DNA of 64,000 bases from Silanimonas sp. (GTDB lineage: Bacteria; Pseudomonadota; Gammaproteobacteria; Xanthomonadales; Xanthomonadaceae), in the NCBI GenBank assembly GCA_026005095.1, contig BPKK01000001.1, positions 62,001 to 126,000 of the forward strand, in the 5' to 3' direction. Below are positions 1 through 11,282 of this stretch, one piece after another. The notes under the pieces are model-generated. The model had not been told where the DNA came from. It did no database searches and saw nothing but the letters and a program-made list of their open reading frames with translations. Every line of letters starts with the position of its first letter. The stretch's first letter is position 1. Made by a program: the position numbers and the translations under genes.

Positions 1-182
1 GCGTCCACCAGAGTGAGCTGCCCCACCCCGCTGCGGGCCAGGGCCTCCACCGCCCAGGAGCCCACGCCGCCCAGGCCCACCACGGCGACGTGGCAGCGGG
101 CGAGGCGGGCGACGGCGCCGGCGCCATAGAGGCGGTCGATGCCGGCGAAGCGCGGATCGACCGGAACAGAGGAAGGATTCAT
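1..182 (-). CDS. tcdA: tRNA threonylcarbamoyladenosine dehydratase-like (ThiF/MoeB superfamily), 5' part only
   Basis: Reverse-strand translation MNPSSVPVDPRFAGIDRLYGAGAVARLARCHVAVVGLGGVGSWAVEALARSGVGQLTLVD..; GLGGVGSW nucleotide-binding motif; runs off the window edge. Confidence 0.85.
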   Translation of the reverse strand, partial: MNPSSVPVDPRFAGIDRLYGAGAVARLARCHVAVVGLGGVGSWAVEALARSGVGQLTLVD

Positions 183-257
183 CGCGCAGATTCTATCGAT
201 GGTGCGTGTTCAGGAAGGAACGTTTAGGTTCGCCCCAAGCCCCACGGAGAAGAGGTC

Positions 258-740
258 ATGACGACGTTCCAGCCCTCCACCAAGCTCGCCCTCGGCGCCG
301 CCCTGGTGGCGGTATTCGCCTCCGCCTGCAGCACCCAGCCCACCACCCGCCGCTACGCCACCTACGAGCCGGCGCCGCAAAGCTACCCCGTGCGCTGCCA
401 TGACTGCGGCACGGTGGAGAGCATCGTGCGCGTGCTCAACGGCCGCGAGAACACCCGCACCGGCGCGGTACTGGGGGGCGTGATCGGCGGCATCGTCGGC
501 AATCAGATCGCCGATGATGAGAGCCGTGGCCGCCGCAATACCGCCACCGTGGTCGGCGCCGCTGCCGGCGCCGTGGCCGGCAATGCCATCGAGAACCGGA
601 TGAATGCCGAGACCTTCGACGTCACTATCCGCATGGACGACGGCCGGCGTCTGACCATCAACGTCACCAGCCTGCCGGCGGGCGTGGGCACTGGCGCGTA
701 TGTGCGCTGGGACGGCCGCCGCCTCGTGCCGGTGCGCTGA
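258..740 (+). CDS. Glycine-zipper 2TM domain lipoprotein/outer membrane protein
   Basis: Lipobox-like ..VFASACS; glycine-zipper GAVLGGVIGGIVGNQIAD...GAAAGAVAGNAIENRM. Confidence 0.8.
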   Translation: MTTFQPSTKLALGAALVAVFASACSTQPTTRRYATYEPAPQSYPVRCHDCGTVESIVRVLNGRENTRTGAVLGGVIGGIVGNQIADDESRGRRNTATVVGAAAGAVAGNAIENRMNAETFDVTIRMDDGRRLTINVTSLPAGVGTGAYVRWDGRRLVPVR

Positions 741-742
741 GC

Positions 743-1141
743 ATGCGCGCGCTCGTGATGCTGGCAGTGGGCCTGGGCCTGGGCGCCCTGCTCACCGTGG
801 TGGCGATGAACAGCCTGCGCAAAGGCACGGCCTATCCGAACGGCGTGATGGCGGTGATGGCTGCGCAGATGGGCCATCTCGACCGTGGCATCAAGGCCGG
901 GGCCTGCACTGCCGAGGACCTCGGCGGCCACCTCGCCACCCTGCAGGCCCTGGGCAACGATCTCGAGCCTGCCTTCCTGCCGACCGCCGACGATGCCCAG
1001 TTCAGCCGCTTCGCCGGCGACTACCGCGCCGCGGTGGGGCGAGCCCTGGCCGAGGCCCCGCGCGACTGCAGTGAGGCCGGCGCACGGCTGAATGCCATCA
1101 GCGCCGCCTGCAAGGCCTGCCATCAGCAGTTCAAGGGCTGA
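743..1141 (+). CDS. Small cytochrome c'-like (class II) protein with C-terminal CxxCH and N-terminal TM/signal
   Basis: N-terminal hydrophobic segment; C-terminal AACKACHQQFKG. Confidence 0.6.
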   Translation: MRALVMLAVGLGLGALLTVVAMNSLRKGTAYPNGVMAVMAAQMGHLDRGIKAGACTAEDLGGHLATLQALGNDLEPAFLPTADDAQFSRFAGDYRAAVGRALAEAPRDCSEAGARLNAISAACKACHQQFKG

Positions 1142-1980
1142 GGCGGCGCGGCTCCCGCCGCCGGCTGGCGCTGCCACCAGTCGGCGATGGCTGCTGCGGG
1201 CGCGGCGGGCGCTCGCAGCCAGGCGAAGTGGTCGGGCGTCACGCCGAGGCTTTCGGCATCGAAACACTGGAGTGTCACTGTCCGGGCCCGGGTCTTCCCG
1301 ACCAGCGCCGCCCACGAGGCCTCGGGCACCAGCCAGTCATCGCAGAACCCGAGGCCGAGTAGCGGGGCATCGAGCCTGGCGAGCCGGGCCTCCAGGTCGT
1401 CGGGCAGGCCGCGCAGGCCAGCATAGCGGCCAGTGCGCACCGTCCGCGCCCAATCACGCATCAGCTGGCCTGCCTCGCGGCCGGCAAAACCGAGGCGGTC
1501 GCCGGGGTAGTGGCCGAACAGCCAGGTGAGCAGGGGCAGGGCGAGCGCGAAGCCGGCCACCGCGAGCCGCTCACTCCAGCGCGGGAAACAGCGCCAGTCC
1601 GGCACGCCACTCGCAGCCACCACCAGCCCCGCCGCCGGGCTGCCGAGGGCCGCGGCAAGCAGGGCCATCTGCCCGCCGATGCTGTGGCCACCGAGGAGGC
1701 ACGGCAAATCCGGTGCGCGCGCCGCCAGTGCGGCGGCACTGGCTGGGATGTCCTCCTCCAACCACTCCCGGTAGCCCCAGTCTCGGCCCCGCCCGGGGCG
1801 CCGCGGGCAATCGCCGGTGCCGCGCCATTCATGCACGGCGCACAGGATTCCATGGCCCGCCAGGGCCGCGGCCAGAGGCCGGTACTTGCGCGCTGGCACG
1901 CCCAATGCAGGCAGCCAGAGCAGGGCCACCCGTGGCGGGACGGCCGGTTCGACGAGAAGTGGGGGCGTGGGAGTAGGCAT
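1123..1980 (-). CDS. Alpha/beta hydrolase
   Basis: GGHSIGGQ nucleophile-elbow-like motif; internal start MPTPTPPLLVEPAVPPRVALLWLPALG chosen over the upstream ATG. Confidence 0.7.
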   Translation of the reverse strand: MPTPTPPLLVEPAVPPRVALLWLPALGVPARKYRPLAAALAGHGILCAVHEWRGTGDCPRRPGRGRDWGYREWLEEDIPASAAALAARAPDLPCLLGGHSIGGQMALLAAALGSPAAGLVVAASGVPDWRCFPRWSERLAVAGFALALPLLTWLFGHYPGDRLGFAGREAGQLMRDWARTVRTGRYAGLRGLPDDLEARLARLDAPLLGLGFCDDWLVPEASWAALVGKTRARTVTLQCFDAESLGVTPDHFAWLRAPAAPAAAIADWWQRQPAAGAAPPQPLNC

Positions 1981-2121
1981 GGCCGGAGCATCGGCGGCAG
2001 GGCATGTGGCTGGCAAGCTGCGACGCTCTTCACGCCAGCGTGGACGAGGCTTGACGGACCGCCCCATACCGCGACGGCAGGGCAGCGGCTAGGCTGTGGA
2101 GTGGACTTGGGAGAGCATGCG

Positions 2122-3273
2122 ATGCGGCTGAGGCCGATCCCGAACGTACCGATCCAGGTGGGCGACGCCCTGCCCTTCACCGTGTTCGACCGCAGCGGCA
2201 TGCCGCTGCTGGTGAAGGGGCATGTGATCGACAGCGAGCTGATGCTGGCCCGGCTGCAGGAACGCGGCATGGTGGAAGACGCCCCGGGTAGCCTACGCAC
2301 CGAGCCCCGCCCCGAGGACCTGCCGCCGCGGCCGGTGAAGGAGCGCCCGACCGTGCGCCTGCGCGATGCCCAGGACGAGCTCACCCTGATCCACCGCGAC
2401 CTGCTCGCCGGCACCGCCCGCGATACCACGGCCCGCGTCTCCGCCCTGGCCGCGCAGCTGCGCGATGCCTACGAGCAGGATCCCGACCAGGCCATGGGCC
2501 TGCTGCAGTTGGAGGCCACCGACCACCGCCTCTCGCGGCGCCTGATGCATGCCGCCGTGCTCACCCAGGTGCTGGCCCTGCCGAGCGGCCTGCCCGCCGA
2601 CCACCGCCTGAGCCTGATGTGCGCGGCGTTGACCTTCGACGTGGCGCTCTCGCCGATGAGCGAGCAGCTCGCGGCCCAGACCACGCCCCTCTCGGAAGCC
2701 CAGTGGAAGCTGATCCAGGAGCACAGCCTGAGCGGCGTGGAGCTCCTGCGGCGCGCCGGGGTGGACGACCCGGTGTGGCTGGAGGCGGTGCGCGACCACC
2801 ACGAGCGCATGGATGGCACCGGCTACCCGCGCGGCCTGCGCGGCGAGGCGGTATCGGTCGAGGCGCGCATCCTCGGCATCGTCGACATCTATAGCGCGAT
2901 GATCCGGCCACGCGCCTATCGCGATGCCCAACCCTCGCGCATCGCCCTGCGCGACATCTTCCTCGAGCGCGGCCAACGCATCGACGAACGGCTCGCCCTC
3001 CTGTTCATCAAGGAACTCGGGGTCTATCCCCCGGGCACCATGGTGCGGCTGGCGAACGGCGAGATCGCGGTGGCGATCCGCCGCACCACCGATGGCGCTC
3101 ACCCGCAGCTGCGCTGCGTGATCGGCAAGGACGGCATGCCGCTCGCCTACCCGCAGATCCGCGACAGCCGTAACCCGGAAACCGCCATCGTCGAGATCGT
3201 CTCCGCCTCGCAGTACAAGGCCGGGCTAGGCAGCCTCAACGCCCTCTGGGTCCGCAGTCCCCCCACGCTCTGA
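2122..3273 (+). CDS. HD-GYP-type domain protein with degenerate HD motif
   Basis: HHERMDGTGYPRGLRGEAVSVEARILGIVDIYSAM is HD-GYP-like; the HDIGK position reads TFDVALSPM. Confidence 0.75.
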   Translation: MRLRPIPNVPIQVGDALPFTVFDRSGMPLLVKGHVIDSELMLARLQERGMVEDAPGSLRTEPRPEDLPPRPVKERPTVRLRDAQDELTLIHRDLLAGTARDTTARVSALAAQLRDAYEQDPDQAMGLLQLEATDHRLSRRLMHAAVLTQVLALPSGLPADHRLSLMCAALTFDVALSPMSEQLAAQTTPLSEAQWKLIQEHSLSGVELLRRAGVDDPVWLEAVRDHHERMDGTGYPRGLRGEAVSVEARILGIVDIYSAMIRPRAYRDAQPSRIALRDIFLERGQRIDERLALLFIKELGVYPPGTMVRLANGEIAVAIRRTTDGAHPQLRCVIGKDGMPLAYPQIRDSRNPETAIVEIVSASQYKAGLGSLNALWVRSPPTL

Positions 3274-3285
3274 AGGCCCTTCGGA

Positions 3286-3786
3286 ATGGATCCTCAGCTG
3301 TTGCTCTACGCACTCGCCGGCCTGATGGTGCTGGCCGGCCTGCTCGGCACCGTGCTGCCGGTATTGCCCGGCATCCCGCTGATGTTCGCCGGCATGCTGC
3401 TCGCCGCCTGGATCGGCGACTTCCAGCAGGTGGGCGGCTGGACCCTGGCCCTGCTCGGCCTGATGGCCCTCGTCGCCCTGGCGGTGGATTTTCTCGCTTC
3501 GGCGCTCGGCGCAAAAAAGCTCGGCGCCTCGCCCAAGGCCGTATGGGGCGCGGCCATCGGCGCCCTGGCCGGGCTGCCCTTCTTCCCGCTCGGTCTGATC
3601 TTCGGCCCTTTCGCCGGCGCCGTGCTCGGCGAGATGCTGCACCGGAGGGCCTACGACCGGCAGAGCCTCGGCTCGGCAGTCCGGATGGGCGCCGCCACCT
3701 GGATCGGCCTTGCCGTGGGGGCGGTGTTCAAACTCGGCATGGCCTTTGCCATGGTGGCGGTGTTCGCGCTCGATCTCTGGCTGTAA
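3286..3786 (+). CDS. DUF456 family membrane protein
   Basis: Multi-TM protein; LPGIPLMFAGMLLAAWIGDF, LGAKKLGASPKAVWGAAIGALAGLPFFPLGLIFGPFAGAVLGE. Confidence 0.8.
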   Translation: MDPQLLLYALAGLMVLAGLLGTVLPVLPGIPLMFAGMLLAAWIGDFQQVGGWTLALLGLMALVALAVDFLASALGAKKLGASPKAVWGAAIGALAGLPFFPLGLIFGPFAGAVLGEMLHRRAYDRQSLGSAVRMGAATWIGLAVGAVFKLGMAFAMVAVFALDLWL

Positions 3787-3861
3787 ACGCCCTCTCCACC
3801 GTGTTCGACCTATCAGTCATCGCGTGGCGGGACGGGTTCCGTATTTGGATGCACCCCCGAT

Positions 3862-6800
3862 TTACATGTTCCGCCGATACTCTCCCCCCACCTCGTACAG
3901 CGCATGACTGATCTGCCCGAGGCTGTGGGTCTTCACCGCCTCCATCAGGGCAGCAAACAGGTTCTCGCGCCGCCGCGCAGTCTGCTGTAAGGGCTTCAGG
4001 CCCTCGCTGGCAAGGGGATTGCGGGCCGCCTGGTAAGCACGCACGTTGGCGATCTGCTGGGCCTTCTCTTCGGGGGTGGAGCGGATCAGCTCGATCGTGG
4101 TGGTGATCTCGCCGCCGTGGTCCTTGCCGAGGAAGGTGTTCACTCCGACCAGGGGCAGGCTTCCATCGTGCTTCTTTTGCTCGTAGTAGAGCGATTCTTC
4201 CTGGATCTTGCCGCGCTGGTACATGGTGTCCATGGCGCCCAGCACGCCACCGCGCTCGCTGATGGCCTCGAACTCCTTGTACACGGCCTCTTCCACGAGG
4301 TCGGTGAGCTGCTCGACGATGAAACTGCCCTGCCAGGGGTTCTCGTTGAAATTGAGCCCCAACTCCTTGTTGATGATCATCTGGATGGCCACGGCGCGGC
4401 GCACGCTCTCTTCCGTCGGCGTGGTGATGGCCTCATCAAACGCGTTGGTGTGCAGGCTGTTGCAGTTGTCGAACAGCGCGTACAGGGCCTGAAGCGTGGT
4501 GCGGATGTCGTTGAACTGGATCTCCTGCGCATGCAGGGAGCGACCGGAGGTCTGGATGTGGTACTTCAGCATCTGGCTGCGCTCATTCGCACCGTAGCGC
4601 TCGCGCATGGCGCGGGCCCAGATGCGACGCGCCACACGGCCGATCACGGTGTACTCCGGGTCCATGCCGTTGCTGAAGAAGAACGACAGGTTGGGAGCGA
4701 AGTCGTCGATCTTCATCCCGCGTGCGAGGTAGTACTCGACGATGGTGAAGCCGTTGCTGAGCGTGAAGGCGAGCTGCGAGATGGGATTCGCTCCAGCCTC
4801 GGCGATGTGGTAGCCGGAGATGCTCACCGAGTAGAAGTTGCGCACCTTCTGATCGACGAAGTACTGCTGGATGTCGCCCATCATCCTGAGCGCGAATTCG
4901 GTGCTGAAGATGCAGGTGTTCTGCGCCTGGTCCTCTTTCAGGATGTCGGCCTGCACCGTGCCGCGCACGATGCTCAAGGTTTCGGCCTTGATGCGGGCGT
5001 AGGTCTCGGCATCCAGCACCTGGTCACCCGTCACGCCGAGCAGGCCCAGACCGAGGCCGTCGTTGCCCTCGGGCAACGCCCCCTCATAGCGCGGGCGCTC
5101 GCGCCCCGCGTAGAGCCGGGCGATGGTCTTCTCGGCCTCGGCCCAGCGCGTCGGGTCGGCCTTCAGGTACTTCTCCACCTGCTGGTCGATGGCGGTGTTC
5201 ATGAACATCGCCAGGAGGATCGGCGCCGGGCCATTGATGGTCATGCTCACCGAGGTGCTGGGCGCGCACAGATCGAAGCCGGAGTACAGCTTCTTCATGT
5301 CGTCTAGCGTGGCAATCGACACTCCGCTGTTACCGATCTTGCCGTGGATGTCCGGGCGCTCGGCCGGGTCTTCGCCATACAGCGTCACGGAATCGAAGGC
5401 GGTAGAGAGACGCGCGGCCGGTTGACCGAGACTCAGATAATGGAAGCGGCGGTTGGTGCGCTCCGGCGTCCCCTCGCCCGCGAACATGCGGATGGGGTCT
5501 TCACCACTGCGGCGGTAGGGATAGACGCCGCCAGTATAGGGGTAGTGGCCGGGCAGGTTCTCCTTGGAAAGGAACACCAGCAGCTCACCCCAGCTGCGCC
5601 ATTTCGGCGCGGCGATCTTCGGGATCTTCTGGTGACTCAGGGATTCGCGATAGTTCTCGACGCGAATCACCTTGTCGCGCACTCTGTATTCGTTGAACTC
5701 GTCGGTGACCGCCTTCAGCCGCTCCGGCCAGGCGCGCAGCAGGGAAAGACTTTCGGTGCTGAGCGAGTTCAATGCATCGTTGTAGCGCTGGCGCAGGGTG
5801 GCAAGCGAGCGGTCATTCGTCTCACTGAGCGCCTCTGAGGGATAGAGGTCCAGCGCTTTGGGCAGCTTCGGGTCGGCCAGTTCCTGCAGCGCGGTCCAGC
5901 AGGCCTGGGCGCGTTCGGCTGCCTCGCGCTGGCGCTCGATGTCGGCATTGATGCGCCGGCCCTGCTCCGCAATCTCGGCGAGATACCGGATACGCGCCCC
6001 GGGGATCAGCACGGTGGCGCGGGGTTCCTTCAGGCGCGTATCGATAGCCGGGCGCGAAATCGCAGGCGGCGCTCACGATGGCCTCGCCCAGCTTGGCTTT
6101 GAGGCGGCGGCACAGGTTAGCGAACATCCAGCTCACGCCGGGATCGTTGAACTGGCTGGCGATCGTCGGGTAGACGGGCACTTCGTCGTCCGGCATCTGG
6201 AAGGCGGCCCGGTTGCGCTTCCACTGCTTACGCACGTCGCGCAGGGCGTCTTCTGCGCCGCGGCGATCGAACTTGTTGAGGATGACGAGCTCGGCGTAAT
6301 CCAGCATGTCGATCTTCTCGAGCTGGCTTGCCGCGCCGTAATCGCTGGTCATCACATAGACCGGGAAGTCGACGAGATCGACGATCTCGGAGTCGGACTG
6401 GCCGATGCCGGCGGTTTCCACCAGCACGAGGTCGTAGCTCAGGGCCCGCAGGAAAGCGATGCAGTCCCTCAGTACGGCATTCGTCGCCACGTGCTGGCGG
6501 CGGGTGGCCATCGAGCGCATGAACACGCGCGGGCTGCGCAGCGAGTTCATGCGGATGCGGTCGCCGAGCAGCGCGCCGCCGGTGCGGCGGCGGGTGGGGT
6601 CCACCGAGACCACGGCGATGCGCATGGACGGGAAATGCTGGAGAAAGCGGTTGATGATCTCGTCGGTGACCGAGCTCTTTCCCGCGCCGCCGGTGCCGGT
6701 GAGCCCCACCACCGGGGTCTTGCCGCCGGCCAGCTGCCATTCCTTGCGCAGGGTCGCGAGCTCGGCCTCGGGGATCACGCCATCCTCGATGGCCGAGAGC

Positions 6801-7315
6801 ATGCGGCCCACGGCACTCTCATCCTCCGCCGCCACGGCCGGGGGCCGGCGCGTCTCTTGTCGGGCCTTGCGGGTGCGGGCGATGAGATCCTCGATCATGC
6901 CGAGGAGCCCCATCTGCATGCCGTCGTTCGGGTGGTAGATGCGCTCCACCCCGTAGGCCTGCAACTCGGCGATCTCTTCGGGCGTGATGGTGCCGCCGCC
7001 ACCGCCGAACACGCGGATGTGCGAGGCGCCGCGCTCTTTGAGCATGTCCACCATGTACTTGAAGTACTCGATGTGGCCGCCCTGGTAGCTGGACAGGGCG
7101 ATGCCATCGGCATCCTCCTGCAGTGCGGCACGCACCACGTCCTCCACCGAACGGTTGTGCCCGAGGTGGATGACCTCGGCGCCCTGGGCCTGGATCAGCC
7201 GGCGCATCACGTTGATGGCGGCATCGTGGCCGTCGAACAGCGAGGCGGCGGTGACGAAGCGCAGCGGCGAAGTCTCGGCAGCGGCCTCGGGGAGGGAATT
7301 GGCGGGAGTGCTCAT
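3862..7315 (-). CDS. icmF: Fused isobutyryl-CoA mutase IcmF (B12-binding / G-protein chaperone / mutase), split by an apparent +1 frameshift near 6027-6075
   Basis: N-part (5822..7315): [49 protein letters not shown]-loop [13 protein letters not shown]-part (3862..6012 and upstream in frame): [45 protein letters not shown]. Confidence 0.85.
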
Positions 7316-7518
7316 GGCGCCCTCGATCCGGTTTCGAGTGAATGCTCGATTGTACGGGCTTGGGCCTGCCGGCGCGGCGAACTCCCCCATGACCTCCGCC
7401 CCAAGGTCCGGACTAGAGCAATTGCTTTACAATGCGCGCCGCCGCCGGCCCGCCCGGCGGCTTTCCTGTTTCCCGGACCGCGCCCTCCGGGCCTGCCGGT
7501 CCCCTCCGGAGCCTCTGC

Positions 7519-8616
7519 ATGATCTTCGAAACCCTTGCCACCTCCGGCCACGAGGAAGTGGTGTTCTGCCACAACCCCGACGCCGGCCTGAAGGCCATCA
7601 TCGCCATCCACAACACCGTGCTGGGCCCGGCCCTGGGCGGTACGCGCATGTGGCCCTACGCCACCGAGCAGGATGCGCTGAACGACGTGCTGCGCCTCTC
7701 GCGCGGCATGACCTACAAGGCGGCGGTGTCCGGCCTCAACCTCGGCGGCGGTAAGGCGGTCATCATCGGCGATCCGAACAAGGACAAGAGCGAGGCCCTG
7801 TTCCGCGCCTTCGGCCGCTTCGTGAACTCGCTAGGCGGCCGCTACATCACCGCCGAGGACGTCGGCATCGACGTCAACGACATGGAATACGTGTTCCGCG
7901 AGACCGAGTTCGTGACCGGCGTGCACCAGGTGCACGGCGGCTCGGGCGACCCCTCGCCGTTCACCGCCTACGGCACCGTGCAGGGCCTGATGGCGGCGCT
8001 GAACGTGAAGTTCGGCAACGAGGAGGTGGGCAAGTACAGCTATGCCGTGCAGGGCGTGGGCCACGTCGGCATGGAGTTCGTGAAGCTGCTGCGCGAGAAG
8101 GGCGCCAAGGTCTTCGTCACCGACATCAACAAGGATGCCGTGCAGCGCGCCGTGGACGAGTTCGGCTGCGAGGCCGTGGGCCTCGACGAGATCTACGACG
8201 TGGACTGCGACGTGTACTCGCCCACCGCCCTGGGCGGCACGGTGAACGCCAACACCCTGCCGCGCCTGAAGTGCAAGATCATCTGCGGCGCCGCCAACAA
8301 CCAGCTGGCGAACGACGAGATCGGCTTCGAGGTGGAGAAGCGCGGCATCCTCTACGCCCCGGACTACGCAGTGAACGCCGGCGGCCTGATGAACGTCTCG
8401 CTGGAGATCGACGGCTACAACCGCGAGCGCGCCATGCGCATGATGCGGACCATCTACTACAACCTCGGCCGTATCTTCGAGATCAGCAAGCGGGAGGGCA
8501 TCCCCACCTTCCGCGCCGCCGACCGCATGGCCGAGGAACGCATCAACGCCATCGGCAAGCTCAAGCTGCCGCACCTCGGCTCGGCCCGTCCGCAGTTCAT
8601 GGGCCGCAAGGGCTGA
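7519..8616 (+). CDS. ldh: Leucine dehydrogenase (Glu/Leu/Phe/Val dehydrogenase family)
   Basis: [63 protein letters not shown]. Confidence 0.9.
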   Translation: MIFETLATSGHEEVVFCHNPDAGLKAIIAIHNTVLGPALGGTRMWPYATEQDALNDVLRLSRGMTYKAAVSGLNLGGGKAVIIGDPNKDKSEALFRAFGRFVNSLGGRYITAEDVGIDVNDMEYVFRETEFVTGVHQVHGGSGDPSPFTAYGTVQGLMAALNVKFGNEEVGKYSYAVQGVGHVGMEFVKLLREKGAKVFVTDINKDAVQRAVDEFGCEAVGLDEIYDVDCDVYSPTALGGTVNANTLPRLKCKIICGAANNQLANDEIGFEVEKRGILYAPDYAVNAGGLMNVSLEIDGYNRERAMRMMRTIYYNLGRIFEISKREGIPTFRAADRMAEERINAIGKLKLPHLGSARPQFMGRKG

Positions 8617-8636
8617 CCCCACCCGCGCTTCACCCC

Positions 8637-8660
8637 GGACCCGGCATCTTCGCCGGGTCC
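8637..8660 (+). terminator. Terminator-like hairpin after leucine dehydrogenase
   Basis: ggacccggc-atcttc-gccgggtcc, perfect 9-bp stem, followed by gtcgtttct (weak T tract). Confidence 0.45.
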
Positions 8661-8690
8661 GTCGTTTCTGGCTTCCCCAACGAGATTCTT

Positions 8691-9848
8691 ATGCGCCCCT
8701 TCCCGCTCTCCGACGACATCGACGCCCTCCGCGACGCCGTGCGCCGCTTCGCCGAAAGCGAGATCGCGCCGCGCGCCGCACAGATCGACCACGACAACCT
8801 GTTTCCGGCCGACCTGTGGCGCAAGCTGGGCGAGATGGGCCTGCTGGGCATCACCGTGCCGCCCGAATTCGGCGGCAGCGGCATGGGCTACCTTGCCCAC
8901 CTCGTGGCGATGGAGGAGATCAGCCGCGCCTCGGGCTCGGTGGGCCTGAGCTACGGCGCGCACTCCAACCTGTGCGTGAGCAACCTCTTCGCCAACGGCA
9001 ACGAAGCGCAGCGGGCGAAGTACCTGCCGAAGCTGTGCAGCGGCGAGTGGGTGGGGGCGCTGGCCATGAGCGAGCCGGGCGCTGGCTCCGACGTGGTGGG
9101 CTCGATGGCCTGCCGCGCCGAAAAGCGTGGCGACGTGTGGGTGGCCAACGGCAACAAGATGTGGATCACCAACGGCCCCGAGGCCGACGTGCTCATCGTC
9201 TACATGCGCACGGCGGGCAAGGAGGCCGGCAGCCGCTGCATGACGGCCTTTCTCGTCGAGAAGGGCATGAAGGGTTTCAGCACAGCGCAGAAGCTCGACA
9301 AGCTCGGCATGCGCGGCAGCAACACCTGCGAGCTGGTATTCGAGGACTGCGAGATCCCCGCGGAGAACGTGCTGGGCGAGGTGAACCAGGGCGTGAAGGT
9401 GCTGATGAGCGGCCTCAATACCGAGCGCCTCGTGCTCACCGGCGGCCCGCTCGGCCTGATGCAGGCCGCGCTGGACATTGCCCTGCCCTACGTGCGCGAG
9501 CGCAAGCAGTTCGACGCCCCCATCGGCAGCTTCGGCATCATGCAAGCCAAGATCGCCGACATGTACACGGCGCTGCAGAGCAGCCGCGCCTTCGCCTACC
9601 AGGTGGGCCGCGACTACGACGCCGGCCACAAGAGCCGGGTGGACGCCGCCGCCTGCCTGCTGCACGCCTCGGAAGCCGCCGTGCAGGTGGCGCTGGAGGC
9701 CATCCAGGCTCTGGGCGGCAACGGCTACATCAACGAGTACGCCACCGGCCGCATCCTGCGCGACGCCAAGCTCTACGCCATCGGTGCCGGCACCAACGAG
9801 ATCCGCCGCATGCTGATCGGCCGCGAGTTGTTCGCCGGCAAGGCTTGA
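8691..9848 (+). CDS. ivd: Isovaleryl-CoA dehydrogenase (acyl-CoA dehydrogenase family)
   Basis: [90 protein letters not shown]. Confidence 0.9.
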   Translation: MRPFPLSDDIDALRDAVRRFAESEIAPRAAQIDHDNLFPADLWRKLGEMGLLGITVPPEFGGSGMGYLAHLVAMEEISRASGSVGLSYGAHSNLCVSNLFANGNEAQRAKYLPKLCSGEWVGALAMSEPGAGSDVVGSMACRAEKRGDVWVANGNKMWITNGPEADVLIVYMRTAGKEAGSRCMTAFLVEKGMKGFSTAQKLDKLGMRGSNTCELVFEDCEIPAENVLGEVNQGVKVLMSGLNTERLVLTGGPLGLMQAALDIALPYVRERKQFDAPIGSFGIMQAKIADMYTALQSSRAFAYQVGRDYDAGHKSRVDAAACLLHASEAAVQVALEAIQALGGNGYINEYATGRILRDAKLYAIGAGTNEIRRMLIGRELFAGKA

Positions 9849-9947
9849 TCGCCTGTCCGAGACCGCCGTGCAACGGGCCTGAATACGTTTGCAGCCAAAA
9901 CCACCCGGGGCGGATAATCGGGCTCTCCCTCCCCAAGGCTTTCCACC

Positions 9948-11123
9948 ATGTCGGACATCGTCATCCTCGGCGCCAAGCGCACCGCCCTCGGCGCCCTCCT
10001 CGGCCAGTTCACCGGCGTTCCGGCGCCCACGCTCGGCGCGGCGGCGATCAAAGGCGCGCTCGAGCAGAGTGGCGTGGCGGCCGATGCCGTCTCCGAAGTG
10101 ATCATGGGCTGCGTGCTGCCGGCCGGCCTCGGCCAGGCCCCGGCGCGTCAGGCCATGCTCGCTGCCGGCATTCCTGCCGCCGCGGGCGCCACCACGATCA
10201 ACAAGGTCTGCGGCTCGGGCATGAAGGCCGTGATGCTCGGCGCCGACCTGATCAAGGCCGGCTCGGCCGAGGTCGTGGTGGCCGGCGGCATGGAGAGCAT
10301 GACCAACGCCCCGCACCTGCTGAACGGCTCGCGCACCGGCATCCGCTACGGCAGCGCCGAGATGCTCGATCATATGGCCTGGGACGGCCTGACCAACCCC
10401 TACGACAGGCAGCCCATGGGCGGCTTTGGCGAGCTCTGCGCCGCCAAGTACGGCTTCACCCGCGAGGAGCAGGACGCCTACGCCGCCGAGTCGGTGCGCC
10501 GCGCCCAAGCCGCGCAGGCGGCGGGCCTCTTCAAGGACGAAATCGTCCCCGTCATCGTCGCCGGCAAGAAGGGCGAGGTCGCCATCGACCAGGACGAGCA
10601 GCCGGGTCGCTGCAACATCGAGAAGATCCCCACGCTGAAGCCCGCCTTCAAGAGGGACGGCACGATCACCGCCGCCGCGTCTTCCTCGATCAACGACGGC
10701 GCCGCTGCCCTGGTGCTGGCCTCGGCCGAAAAGGCCCGGGCCCTCGGCGCCAGGCCACTGGCCCGCATCGTGGCCCACGCCACCCACTCACAGGCCCCGG
10801 AGTGGTTCACCACCGCCCCGGTGGGCGCCATCCAGAAGGTGCTGGACAAGGCCGGCTGGGCGGTGGACTCGGTCGATCTGTTCGAGGTGAACGAGGCCTT
10901 CGCGGTGGTGGCCATGGCGCCGATGCGCGAGCTGGGCATCCCACACGCCAGGTTGAATATCCACGGCGGCGCCTGTGCGCTCGGCCACCCGATCGGCGCT
11001 ACCGGCGCTCGGCTGATCGTCACCCTGCTGAACGCGCTGGCGAAAACCGGCGGCAGGCGTGGCGTGGCGGCACTCTGCATCGGCGGCGGCGAGGCCACGG
11101 CGGTGGCGGTGGAACTGGCCTGA
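9948..11123 (+). CDS. Acetyl-CoA C-acetyltransferase (thiolase)
   Basis: NKVCGSGMKAVMLGADLIKAG; VNEAFAVVAMAPM; GGACALGHPIGATGARL; CIGGGEATAVAVE. Confidence 0.92.
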   Translation: MSDIVILGAKRTALGALLGQFTGVPAPTLGAAAIKGALEQSGVAADAVSEVIMGCVLPAGLGQAPARQAMLAAGIPAAAGATTINKVCGSGMKAVMLGADLIKAGSAEVVVAGGMESMTNAPHLLNGSRTGIRYGSAEMLDHMAWDGLTNPYDRQPMGGFGELCAAKYGFTREEQDAYAAESVRRAQAAQAAGLFKDEIVPVIVAGKKGEVAIDQDEQPGRCNIEKIPTLKPAFKRDGTITAAASSSINDGAAALVLASAEKARALGARPLARIVAHATHSQAPEWFTTAPVGAIQKVLDKAGWAVDSVDLFEVNEAFAVVAMAPMRELGIPHARLNIHGGACALGHPIGATGARLIVTLLNALAKTGGRRGVAALCIGGGEATAVAVELA

Positions 11124-11282
11124 GGCCACCGCGAGCCCAGCAACGCTTCCCCGCCCGGCGGCCGGCAGGGGTGAGCGGGGCTTGACTGCCTTCGCGTTCT
11201 TGTCATCATTGGCGGGAACGTGTGGCGGTCGCCGCGCGTTTTTCGTATTCCCCAACCCTGTTGTTGACGAGGACGCACTCCC

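Noticed and set aside
8457-10787. 776-aa minus-strand ORF opposite ivd and thiolase
   Set aside because: Antisense to two highly conserved enzymes; no domain signature
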